In this document: positions 1-5,705 of the stretch, in pieces
Layout: each line of letters begins with the position of its first letter
How positions within the stretch are numbered: the first letter of the stretch is position 1
NCBI GenBank assembly: GCA_900556525.1
Contig: USOZ01000046.1
Coordinates: 1-10,175, forward strand
Source of the DNA: an uncultured Oscillospiraceae bacterium
Lineage (GTDB): Bacteria; Bacillota; Clostridia; Oscillospirales; Ruminococcaceae
Direction: 5' to 3'
DNA: 10,175 bases
Notes under the pieces: model-generated
Seen by the model: only the letters and a program-made list of their open reading frames with translations
Told to the model about the DNA's origin: nothing
Database searches by the model: none
Made by a program: the position numbers and the translations under genes

Positions 1-462
1 GCGCGCTCGTTCATGCCGTCCGACCAGCGGCAACGCGAGCATGTCGCGTCGATGAAGCTGATTCCGATTCCCGGGCTCATCAAGGACCGCCGCCTTGTCT
101 TTTGCGACGACTCGATCGTCCGCGGAACAACGAGCGGTCAGATCGTCGGACTGCTGCGCGAGGCGGGCGCAGCGGAAGTTCACATGAGGATTTCTTCACC
201 GCCGTTCCTGAACCCCTGCTACTACGGAACGGACATCGACTCGCGCGAAAATCTTATCGCCTGCAATCACACTATTGATGAAATTGCAAAGATGATCAAT
301 GCGGACAGCCTCGGATTTCTCCCGATTGAAGAGCTTAAAGAGCTTATCGGCTGTGACGAATACTGCAGCGCGTGCTTCAGCGGCGAATATCCCACGTCTG
401 TCCCGCAGAATACAACAAAAGACCGCTTTGAAAAGAAGCTCTCCGAGCGCAGGCGCGGCTGA
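1..462 (+). CDS. purF: Amidophosphoribosyltransferase (PurF), C-terminal part
   Basis: This is the C-terminal ~153 residues of glutamine PRPP amidotransferase, which makes phosphoribosylamine in the first committed step of de novo purine synthesis in the cytoplasm. The frame is open at base 1, so the N-terminal Ntn glutaminase domain and most of the PRTase domain lie upstream; the Met at 13 is internal. The PRPP-binding loop is clear (VFCDDSIVRGTTSG, with the DD pair). NPCYYGTDI and the later EYCSACFSGEYP supply cysteines matching the [4Fe-4S] ligands of Bacillus-type PurF, so this is the iron-sulfur type, usually from anaerobes or Gram-positives. The tail after the CxxC motif is polar and Lys/Arg-rich, as is common. 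The next gene is an acetyltransferase, not purM. I saw no clear terminator directly after the TGA. Confidence 0.96.
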   Translation, partial: ARSFMPSDQRQREHVASMKLIPIPGLIKDRRLVFCDDSIVRGTTSGQIVGLLREAGAAEVHMRISSPPFLNPCYYGTDIDSRENLIACNHTIDEIAKMINADSLGFLPIEELKELIGCDEYCSACFSGEYPTSVPQNTTKDRFEKKLSERRRG

Positions 463-494
463 AACCAAAACGCGGCATTGCCTATTACAGAGAC

Positions 495-524
495 TTGACG
501 GATAACCCCGAAAGCTCTGATAAT
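495..524 (+). promoter_or_regulatory. Candidate sigma-70 type promoter for the GNAT-SGNH unit
   Basis: TTGACG (495-500) and GATAAT (519-524) are separated by 18 bp, and each hexamer matches consensus at five of six positions. Transcription would start near 531, just before repeat copy A, so the repeat would lie in the 5' untranslated region of the acetyltransferase gene. This is a sequence match only. Confidence 0.5.
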
Positions 525-535
525 CACGATGACCT

Positions 536-645
536 AAGGAAGCGCTGAATAAATCGCGGCACGCATTTTGCTTGCATATTTTCCGTCATATTGCACGAAA
601 AATCTGTTCGCGCAATCTACATACCTGATTTAATCAGCACTTCTA
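536..645 (+). repeat. MITE-like repeat, copy A (longest copy, ~110 bp)
   Basis: The ends are imperfect inverted repeats: GGAAGCGCTGAATAAATC at 539-556, and at the right end, read on the minus strand, AGAAGTGCTGATTAAATC (15 of 18 positions identical). The body carries GGCACGCATTTTGCTTGCAT, which recurs in copy B (inverted) and, degenerate, in copy C. It has no coding capacity. Small size, terminal inverted repeats and intergenic placement fit a non-autonomous element or a palindromic intergenic repeat. No clear target-site duplication was seen. It lies between the candidate promoter at 495-524 and the acetyltransferase start. Confidence 0.75.
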
Positions 646-670
646 CAAAAATAGAAATGAGGGAGAGAAT

Positions 671-1537
671 ATGTGCGATTATATCATTAAAAAGGTAGAG
701 CGCACAGAAATGGACGAGCCTTTGAAACTGGTTCGCTGTGTTTTTGATGAATTTGAAGCGCCCGAATATCCGCAGGAGGGAATTCGGGAGTTCTATAATG
801 CTCTGAACGATGAGAAATATTTGTCGGAGCTTACGATGTACTGTGCTTTTTCGGAAGAAAAGCCCGTTGGCGTTATCGCCGTGCGAAATGGAGGAACACA
901 TATTGCGCTGTTTTTTGTGGATAAAATGTATCAGCGCAAAGGGATAGGTCGCCAGCTTTTCAGAACGGTTCTGAGCAACTGCACGGCGGATCTGATTACG
1001 GTGAATTCATCTCCTTATGCGGTTGAAATATACCACAGACTGGGATTTGAACCGACGGATAGTGAGCAGGTCGTAAATGGAATCAGATTTATGCCGATGG
1101 AGCGTAAAGTGAACAAAAATACAGACAGGTTTACCGTTAAGTATAACGAACTTACTGCGGAAGAATTTATCTCGCTCTGGGAATCCGTCTGGGGCGCGGG
1201 ACCGACTCCCGAACAGACAGAGCTTGCTATGCGGCACACGCTGTTTCGCGTATCTGTATACGACGGCGAAAAGCCGACAGCAATGGCGAGAATGCTCGGT
1301 GATATGGGATTGAACTATTATATCAAGGACGTTGCGGTCCGACCCGAATATCAGGGAGCGGGGCTTGGCAGGCTGCTTATAAACGAGCTTATGGACTATA
1401 TTGACAGGAATGGCGTGAGCGGTACAGATATTTTTGTTGAACTGTGCGCTGCACCTGATAAAATTGCATTTTATGAGAAATTCGGCTTTTCGTCAAATGA
1501 CGCGCAAAGGCTGAAACTCATGCATCATGTGAAATAA
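671..1537 (+). CDS. Tandem-domain GNAT family N-acetyltransferase
   Basis: A 288-residue protein with two GNAT folds in one chain, predicted to move an acetyl group from acetyl-CoA to an amine of unknown identity in the cytosol. The first domain covers about residues 5-145. Its motif A has the pyrophosphate-binding signature QRKGIG (88-93), followed by AVEIYHRLGFEP. The second covers about 152-288 with QGAGLG (228-233) in VRPEYQGAGLGRLLINEL, followed by FYEKFGF. Both keep the Q-x-x-G-x-G pattern, so both could bind acetyl-CoA. ATG 671 is preceded by the purine-rich ribosome site GAGGGAGAG (659-667). The next gene begins 11 bp after the stop, with its ribosome site overlapping this stop codon, so the pair is probably co-transcribed and translationally coupled. 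The substrate cannot be inferred. Confidence 0.9.
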   Translation: MCDYIIKKVERTEMDEPLKLVRCVFDEFEAPEYPQEGIREFYNALNDEKYLSELTMYCAFSEEKPVGVIAVRNGGTHIALFFVDKMYQRKGIGRQLFRTVLSNCTADLITVNSSPYAVEIYHRLGFEPTDSEQVVNGIRFMPMERKVNKNTDRFTVKYNELTAEEFISLWESVWGAGPTPEQTELAMRHTLFRVSVYDGEKPTAMARMLGDMGLNYYIKDVAVRPEYQGAGLGRLLINELMDYIDRNGVSGTDIFVELCAAPDKIAFYEKFGFSSNDAQRLKLMHHVK

Positions 1538-1548
1538 AGGAGTTAAAA

Positions 1549-2313
1549 ATGGATTTTTCAAGACTTAATTTCGGAGTTGACGGCGACAGCATAACAGCGG
1601 GGGAGCAATGGTCGCATCACGTTTTCGAGCGGCTCGGAATGGCTTCGCATCACAATGTTGCGGTTGGCAGCGCCGTATGGTATAAGCGCACTCTCGCGTG
1701 CGGCGAAAGAGCCGTAACAACGCAGGATTACGACGACCCGAATTTTGCGGGAATAAGCGACGGCTGGGAGCCTACCGAGGACATTAACGAGCTTCAGAAA
1801 AGAATGAATAACTGTGCGGTAGTTCATGTTCAGCGGTTCATTTCCGAGGTGAAAAGCGGGAAATATCCCGTTCCCGACGTTTTTGCTTTTGCAATGGGAA
1901 CTAATGATACGATCGATTGTCTTGGGGACGCGGAAACTGCGCTCGAGGGAAAATTTCTCGAAAACAACGACAAGATAAATCTGTTCACCGAGGCGGGTGC
2001 AATGCGTTGGTGCTTGCAGCGCATCATGGAGGAATATCCTCTTGCGCGCGTGTTTGTGCTTACGCCTATTCAGACGGGAATGCCAGACCACAATGCCAAA
2101 ATAAAAAAGCAGATCGAGCTTAACTTCCGTCCTATTGCAGGTGCAATGGGCGCGCAGATCGTTGACTGTTTCAATAATTGCGGAATATGCGAAAAATTTG
2201 AAGTTATCGGCGGAAAGGGAAAGTATCTGCGCGACGGACTTCACCCCGATTTTCCCGGGCAGGCGCTCGAGGGCGCTTTTGCGGCGAAAGAAATCAGAAA
2301 CAATATGTTTTAA
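1549..2313 (+). CDS. SGNH/GDSL-type hydrolase family protein
   Basis: A 254-residue protein with the block motifs of SGNH hydrolases, which cleave esters (often acetyl or acyl groups). Block I is GVDGDSITAG with Ser14 as likely nucleophile. Block II is NVAVGSA with Gly40. Block III is AMGTND with Asn119. Block V is DGLH, giving Asp229 and His232. Ser, Gly, Asn and His are all present, so it should be catalytically competent. There is no signal peptide or membrane segment, suggesting cytoplasmic action. AAGGAG (1537-1542), six bases before ATG, fixes the start and overlaps the upstream GNAT stop. Pairing with an acetyltransferase suggests opposed acetylation and deacetylation of a shared substrate, which is inference only. 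The stop overlaps by 4 bp the tail of the convergent gene at 2310-2549, with no terminator between. Confidence 0.85.
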   Translation: MDFSRLNFGVDGDSITAGEQWSHHVFERLGMASHHNVAVGSAVWYKRTLACGERAVTTQDYDDPNFAGISDGWEPTEDINELQKRMNNCAVVHVQRFISEVKSGKYPVPDVFAFAMGTNDTIDCLGDAETALEGKFLENNDKINLFTEAGAMRWCLQRIMEEYPLARVFVLTPIQTGMPDHNAKIKKQIELNFRPIAGAMGAQIVDCFNNCGICEKFEVIGGKGKYLRDGLHPDFPGQALEGAFAAKEIRNNMF

Positions 2314-2549
2314 TGAACAGTGCGTTCCTTAAAGCACGCCGCAATAAAGACAATATCCGCGAAGCTGTCAAATTTTTCGCCGAATTTGCTTTCGGTGTGC
2401 ATTTTTCCGGCGATAAAACCGTCGAGCATATCCGAAATGCCGCAGTAAATGTAAAATATAATAAAAATAATGCTGCCGCGCGGCAGAAAAAACAGGCTCA
2501 GCGCCGCAGCAATACGGCTGAACGTGATTATATTTGCAGCTTGCTTCAT
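2310..2549 (-). pseudogene. CDP-alcohol phosphatidyltransferase, truncated
   Basis: The 79-residue product is the N-terminal part of a CDP-alcohol phosphatidyltransferase, a membrane enzyme that transfers a phosphatidyl group from CDP-diacylglycerol to an alcohol. The family is normally about 170-200 residues with several membrane helices. The product begins MKQAANIITFSRI, has a hydrophobic helix, and carries SDMLDGFIAG followed by GEKFDSFAD. This fits the DG(x)2AR(x)8G(x)3D(x)3D active-site pattern with correct spacing, but the usual Arg after Ala is Gly. It then diverges after ACFK and stops, losing the remaining helices. The gene keeps a near-consensus promoter and an AGGTG ribosome site, so the 5' end is intact and the 3' half was probably deleted when it came to abut the SGNH gene. 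It is most likely a decayed gene; a functional short membrane peptide is possible but unlikely. Confidence 0.75.
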
Positions 2550-2573
2550 TTAAAACACCTTTCTTTTTTATTG

Positions 2574-2602
2574 ATTTTATCATTCGGAAAAGAAATTGTC
2601 AA
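2574..2602 (-). promoter_or_regulatory. Sigma-70 type promoter, leftward
   Basis: On the minus strand, TTGACA (2602-2597) and TAAAAT (2579-2574) are 17 bp apart: a perfect -35 and a five-of-six -10. It points at the truncated phosphatidyltransferase gene, whose AAAGGTG ribosome site (2562-2556) and ATG (2549) follow directly. Confidence 0.75.
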
Positions 2603-2619
2603 CAAAATTTCTGCGGCAC

Positions 2620-2648
2620 TTGACAACGCAGACAATGTGTACTATAAT
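2620..2648 (+). promoter_or_regulatory. Consensus sigma-70 type promoter of the TM1266-ABC operon
   Basis: TTGACA (2620-2625) and TATAAT (2643-2648) are exact consensus hexamers with the ideal 17-bp spacer. Transcription should start near 2655 and read the leader RNA and the hydrogenase-regulator/ABC transporter operon. A promoter this strong suggests that control is applied downstream, in the leader, or by a repressor. It is divergent from the leftward promoter, the two -35 boxes being only 17 bp apart. Confidence 0.85.
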
Positions 2649-2654
2649 ATAAAT

Positions 2655-2871
2655 TGCGGCAATGCCGCGATCTGCTCCGACGGATTTTTCCACGGGAAAG
2701 ATTATTTTTTACTGACGCCGAAATTTTATTGAGGTGAAAGGCAGCAAAACAGATATTTATGCGCCTTTACGTCGGTTTTTACAGCCGGTCGGAAATGCGG
2801 GAACGTTTATCGTTTTTGTCAATTTCCGACGAAAACGATAAGGCGCTTTTTTATCGGGAGGGACGGTTCTG
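2655..2871 (+). promoter_or_regulatory. Structured 5' leader with terminator-like fold; candidate attenuator or riboswitch
   Basis: About 215 nt separate the promoter from the first start codon. There is a small hairpin GCGGC-AAT-GCCGC (2656-2668). An outer stem GCGCCTT (2761-2767) with AAGGCGC (2840-2846) is followed at once by six T (2847-2852), and encloses a 9-bp stem GTCGGAAAT (2788-2796) with ATTTCCGAC (2822-2830). A competing 14-bp hairpin (2807-2820 with 2828-2841, one G-U pair, 7-nt loop) uses bases from both stems, so the folds exclude each other. The ribosome site GGGAGGG (2856-2862) follows the U-run. This fits termination or antitermination control. I looked for the core motifs of TPP, FMN, cobalamin, SAM and THF riboswitches and saw none; the ligand, if any, is unknown. 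Confidence 0.55.
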
Positions 2872-3123
2872 ATGGATTCTGAAAATCGTGTTGCGGTCGT
2901 TGCAATGATGGTCGAAAATACCGAAGCGTCGGACAGGATAAACACGCTTCTTCATCAGTACGCTCAGTACGCGATAGGTCGCATGGGCATTCCGTACCGC
3001 GAAAAAAATCTGAATGTTATCACGGTTGTGCTGGACGCTCCCGATAACGTTATTTCCGCACTTTCGGGAAAGCTCGGAAGGCTCAGCGGCGTTACCTCCA
3101 AGGTTGTCTACTCGAAAAAATAA
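2872..3123 (+). CDS. TM1266-family iron-only hydrogenase system putative regulator
   Basis: An 83-residue cytoplasmic protein of the small ACT/ferredoxin-like family named after Thermotoga TM1266, which is typically found near [FeFe]-hydrogenase maturation genes and is presumed regulatory. The family signature IGRMGIPYREKNLNVI lies in the middle, with ALSGKLGRLSGV near the C terminus, and the length is the family norm. ATG 2872 is nine bases after the ribosome site GGGAGGG. It is the first gene after the structured leader and is followed 45 bp later by an ABC transporter lipoprotein gene, so it is probably co-transcribed with the transporter. No hydrogenase or HydEFG gene is in this window. 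An ACT-type fold suggests small-ligand sensing, but no ligand or DNA-binding motif is visible. Confidence 0.88.
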   Translation: MDSENRVAVVAMMVENTEASDRINTLLHQYAQYAIGRMGIPYREKNLNVITVVLDAPDNVISALSGKLGRLSGVTSKVVYSKK

Positions 3124-3168
3124 TCGTCCTGTATTCGTTCGGATAGAATGAAAGGATGGAATGACATT

Positions 3169-4254
3169 ATGAAGAAAAAAAGTCTTATTGCAGGGCTTCT
3201 TTCCGCAGCTCTGCTGACTGCTTCGGGCTGCAGCAATGCTCCCGCAGAAACCACAACAACTCCTGCCGAAACTACTACGACAATGGCGGCTGAAACAACT
3301 GAAGAAACCACGACCGAAGCAGTTTCCGAAGAAACTTCGGCAGCTCCCGAGGAACAGGAAGCTGCAGCTCCCGAACAGGTTAAGGTCGCAGCGCTCAAGG
3401 GTCCGACTGCAATGGGTCTTACATGGCTGATGGACAATGCTTCCGAGAGCGGTGTGAACTATGATTTTACTATCGCTGCGGCAGTCGACGAAATTTCGCC
3501 CATGCTTATTCAGGGTACGACTGACATCGCCTGCGTTCCCGCAAACCTCGCTTCCGTGCTTTACAATAAGACGGAGGGCGGCGTTGAAGTCCTCGCGGTA
3601 AATACTCTCGGCGTGCTTTATATTGCCGAAAACGGAAATTCCGTAAACAGCATTGAAGACCTGCGCGGCAAGACGATTTACAGCAGCGGAAAGGGAGCAA
3701 CACCCGAATTTGCGCTCAACTATCTGCTTAAAGAAAACGGAATCGACCCTGAAAAGGATGTTACGATCGAATGGAAGACCGAGCACAGCGAATGCCTGTC
3801 CGCAATAGTTGCCAATGAAGGCGGAATAGCAATGCTCCCGCAGCCTTTTATCGCGACTGCTACAATGAAGAACGACAATATCCGCGTAGCGATTGACCTT
3901 AACGAGGAATGGGCAAAGCTCGACAACGGCAGCGCGCTACTCACGGGCGTTGTTGTTGCTCGCAGAGAATTTGTTGAGCAGTATCCCGATACCGTAAACA
4001 CGTTTTTAAGCGGATATGCGCAGTCGGTCGATTATGTGAACACGAACGTTGAGGACGCGGCGCAGCTTATCGAAAAGTATGACATTGTACCCGCTGCGGT
4101 AGCACAGAAAGCTCTTCCTGCGTGCAATATCGTGTGCATCACAGGCGAAGAAATGAAGACAAAGCTTTCGGGTTATCTGAATGTTCTTTTTGAGCAGTTG
4201 GCAACCTCCGTTGGCGGCGCTCTTCCTGCCGACGATTTCTACTATATCGGCTGA
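3169..4254 (+). CDS. ABC transporter substrate-binding lipoprotein (TauA/SsuA/NMT1-like superfamily)
   Basis: A 361-residue membrane-anchored binding protein that should capture a solute outside the cell and deliver it to the permease that follows. The N terminus is a lipoprotein signal peptide (MKKKSLIAGLLSAALLTASGC) with lipobox cysteine 21. Residues 22 to about 68 are a Thr/Glu/Ala/Pro linker with imperfect AETTTT units, holding the domain away from the membrane. The ligand domain (about 70-361) begins KVAALKGPTAMGL and includes SIEDLRGKTIY, typical of the nitrate/sulfonate/pyrimidine-type binding fold. ATG 3169 is preferred over the in-frame ATG 3148, because the ribosome site AAAGGATGG lies between them and the lipoprotein signal starts at 3169. 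The substrate is unknown; I saw no Cys-rich motif of the ThiY pyrimidine-binding type. Confidence 0.88.
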   Translation: MKKKSLIAGLLSAALLTASGCSNAPAETTTTPAETTTTMAAETTEETTTEAVSEETSAAPEEQEAAAPEQVKVAALKGPTAMGLTWLMDNASESGVNYDFTIAAAVDEISPMLIQGTTDIACVPANLASVLYNKTEGGVEVLAVNTLGVLYIAENGNSVNSIEDLRGKTIYSSGKGATPEFALNYLLKENGIDPEKDVTIEWKTEHSECLSAIVANEGGIAMLPQPFIATATMKNDNIRVAIDLNEEWAKLDNGSALLTGVVVARREFVEQYPDTVNTFLSGYAQSVDYVNTNVEDAAQLIEKYDIVPAAVAQKALPACNIVCITGEEMKTKLSGYLNVLFEQLATSVGGALPADDFYYIG

Positions 4255-4272
4255 TGATATAAAACAAAAAAT

Positions 4273-4304
4273 GAGCAGGCTCGGGTCACCGGGCTTGTTC
4301 TTTT
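4273..4304 (+). terminator. Intra-operon hairpin with U-run (attenuating terminator)
   Basis: A 12-bp stem (4273-4284 with 4289-4300, three G-U pairs, loop GTCA) is followed by TTTT (4301-4304). It lies between the binding-protein and permease genes and is preceded by an A-rich run. Such hairpins commonly let the binding protein be made in excess over the membrane components, or protect the upstream mRNA from 3' decay. Confidence 0.75.
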
Positions 4305-4321
4305 AAAGAGGGAGTGTGAAC

Positions 4322-5068
4322 ATGAAGAAAAAGCTGATAACGGCGGCAGGAGTCGCTTTTTGGCTGATCGTCTGGGAAATTGCAGCGCTTTGCGTCGGAA
4401 AAGAAGTGCTGCTTGCGTCACCGATAAGCGTAGCAGTGCGGCTTTTTGAGCTTGTTCCCTCCGCTTCTTTCTGGGGAAGCGTTCTGTTTACCGCAGGGCG
4501 CGTGCTTCTCGGCTTTTTTCTTGGAATGACTGTTGGGGTCATTCTTGCTGTTGCCGCAGGGAAATTTTCCGCATTTGAAAGGCTGCTTGCGCCGCTTATT
4601 TCCTGCGTTAAATCAATCCCTGTCGCCTCGTTCACGATTCTGGCGCTGATATGGATTTCCTCCCGTAATCTTTCGGTTCTCGTGTCATTCCTGATAGCAG
4701 TTCCGATTGTTTATTCAAATATGCTTGAGGGGTTTCACAACCTTGACAAAAATTTAAGCGCAATGGCAGATGTGTTCCGTATCCCTCCTTTGCGGAGATT
4801 CGTCGGAGTGTACCTTTCTCAGCTTATGCCGTATTTTCGTTCGGCGGCGCGGCTTGCTATGGGTCTTTGCTGGAAATCGGGGGTTGCTGCGGAGGTAATT
4901 GGCGTTCCGAACGGTTCGCTTGGCGAAGCGCTTTACAGCTCTAAAATATACCTTGAAACCACGGATCTGTTTGCGTGGACGATTGTTGTGATCGTCGCGA
5001 GCGGACTTTGCGAGAAACTGTTTTTGCTTCTTACCGACCTTGCGGTAAAGCGGATTGAGAGGCTTTGA
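4322..5068 (+). CDS. ABC transporter permease (TauC/SsuC type)
   Basis: A 248-residue polytopic inner-membrane protein of the binding-protein-dependent permease family. Hydrophobic segments lie at roughly residues 7-25, 55-80, 100-113, 117-134, 176-194 and 217-238. The cytoplasmic EAA-type loop that contacts the ATPase is around 146-170 (AMADVFRIPPLRRFVGVYL), with a shortened form of the usual EAA...G pattern. The start is ATG 4322, seven bases after AGAGGGAG (4307-4314); a GTG at 4316 is in frame but too close to that ribosome site. The stop TGA and the ATPase start are separated by one base, so the two are translationally coupled. Upstream is the binding-protein gene with an attenuating hairpin between. 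The substrate is unknown. Confidence 0.9.
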   Translation: MKKKLITAAGVAFWLIVWEIAALCVGKEVLLASPISVAVRLFELVPSASFWGSVLFTAGRVLLGFFLGMTVGVILAVAAGKFSAFERLLAPLISCVKSIPVASFTILALIWISSRNLSVLVSFLIAVPIVYSNMLEGFHNLDKNLSAMADVFRIPPLRRFVGVYLSQLMPYFRSAARLAMGLCWKSGVAAEVIGVPNGSLGEALYSSKIYLETTDLFAWTIVVIVASGLCEKLFLLLTDLAVKRIERL

Positions 5069-5069
5069 T

Positions 5070-5657
5070 ATGGCACTTCAAGCGGTAAATGTCACAAAAA
5101 AATACGGAGAAAATATCGTTCTCGATAACTTTTCGTACAATTTTTCCGATTCGGGATATACCTGTATAATGGGGCAGTCGGGCTGCGGAAAATCCACGCT
5201 CCTGCTTATTTTAATGGGGTTGGTGAAGCCCGACAGCGGCGAGGTACGCGGACGTCCCGCGAAAATAAGCGCGGTTTTTCAGGAGGACAGGCTGTGTGAA
5301 AACTTGACTGTTCTTGCAAATCTTCGTCTTGTATTCGGAAAAAGCCGAAATGCCGAACTTTTAGCGGCGCTATCCGAAATTGGGCTTGACGGCTGCGAAA
5401 ATCAGCCTGTCCGCGAGCTTAGCGGCGGAATGAAACGTCGGCTTGCGCTGCTTCGGGCGCTGCTGGCGGAGTATGATGTGCTTTTTCTTGATGAACCGTT
5501 CAAGGGACTTGATTCCTGCACAAAAGACCGCGTTATGCAGCTTTGCCGTGATAAAACGGCAGGGAAATCTGTCATACTTGTAACGCACGACAAAGGGGAA
5601 GCGGATTTTTTCGGCGAGAATTTGATTGAATTTGGCGTGGACAATGCTTCACGGTAG
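5070..5657 (+). CDS. ABC transporter ATP-binding protein (TauB/SsuB type)
   Basis: A compact 195-residue nucleotide-binding subunit that powers the transporter. All core motifs are present: Walker A GQSGCGKST (35-43), Q-loop Gln71 in VFQEDRL, signature LSGGM (117-121), Walker B VLFLDE (137-142, with Glu142 as catalytic base) and H-loop His173 in VTHDK. It is shorter than the usual 230-250 residues, with little C-terminal extension after the H-loop strand, but the catalytic core is complete. ATG 5070 follows AGAGG (5058-5062), which lies inside the permease gene. The DNA encoding ALLAEYDVLF (within 5455-5486) recurs as a perfect inverted copy just downstream of this gene. The first base after the stop begins an 18-nt inverted repeat, so the native 3' end may have been altered. 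Confidence 0.93.
   Translation: MALQAVNVTKKYGENIVLDNFSYNFSDSGYTCIMGQSGCGKSTLLLILMGLVKPDSGEVRGRPAKISAVFQEDRLCENLTVLANLRLVFGKSRNAELLAALSEIGLDGCENQPVRELSGGMKRRLALLRALLAEYDVLFLDEPFKGLDSCTKDRVMQLCRDKTAGKSVILVTHDKGEADFFGENLIEFGVDNASR
5455..5486 (+). repeat. Left arm of a 32-nt perfect inverted repeat (inside the ATPase gene)
   Basis: This arm begins GGGCGCTGCTGG and ends GATGTGCTTTTT. Its reverse complement is present without mismatch at 5674-5705. Bases just outside both arms do not match, so the repeat is exactly 32 nt. This copy encodes the conserved stretch leading into Walker B, so it is presumably the source of the other. Confidence 0.97.
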
Positions 5658-5660
5658 ATA
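5632..5660 (+). promoter_or_regulatory. Weak candidate promoter at the end of the ATPase gene
   Basis: TTGGCG (5632-5637) and TAGATA (5655-5660) lie 17 bp apart, with partial matches (four and three of six). It could start a short RNA near 5667 running to the terminator at 5810-5851. Alternatively that region may be transcribed only as the 3' end of the ABC operon. Confidence 0.25.
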
Positions 5661-5673
5661 TCAGAGCATTAAA

Positions 5674-5705
5674 AAAAAGCACATCATACTCCGCCAGCAG
5701 CGCCC
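5674..5705 (-). repeat. Right arm of the 32-nt perfect inverted repeat (antisense copy of ATPase DNA)
   Basis: This arm begins AAAAAGCACATC and ends CAGCAGCGCCC, and is the reverse complement of 5455-5486. In a read-through operon transcript the arms could form a 32-bp duplex closing a loop of 187 nt. A short RNA starting near 5667 would carry a 32-nt antisense match to the ATPase mRNA. Three bases overlap the 18-nt repeat arm at 5658-5675. Confidence 0.97.

Noticed and set aside
1558..2244. A 228-codon minus-strand ORF.
   Set aside because: It is fully antisense to the SGNH hydrolase gene, which has all catalytic blocks and a good ribosome site.
2313..2732. A 139-codon plus-strand ORF after the SGNH gene.
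   Set aside because: It is antisense to the recognisable phosphatidyltransferase fragment, lacks a ribosome site, crosses both divergent promoters, and its translation resembles no family.
2655..2871. A known TPP, FMN, SAM, cobalamin or THF riboswitch in the operon leader.
   Set aside because: The core conserved motifs I know for these classes are not visible; only the generic terminator/antiterminator-like pairing is supported.
2851..3786. A 311-codon minus-strand ORF.
   Set aside because: It lies antisense to the TM1266-like gene and the binding-protein gene, both strongly supported; its Cys/Ser/Phe-rich translation is a mirror of the Thr/Glu/Ala linker and not a real protein.
3169..4254. 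Assignment of the transporter to taurine, nitrate or thiamine-precursor uptake.
   Set aside because: The fold superfamily covers all of these and no substrate-diagnostic motif or neighbouring pathway gene is present, so naming a substrate would be a guess.
5674..5705. A CRISPR spacer-like element, because of the 32-nt length and exact match to a nearby gene.
   Set aside because: There are no flanking direct repeats, leader or cas genes, and a match to an adjacent host gene is better explained by inverted duplication.
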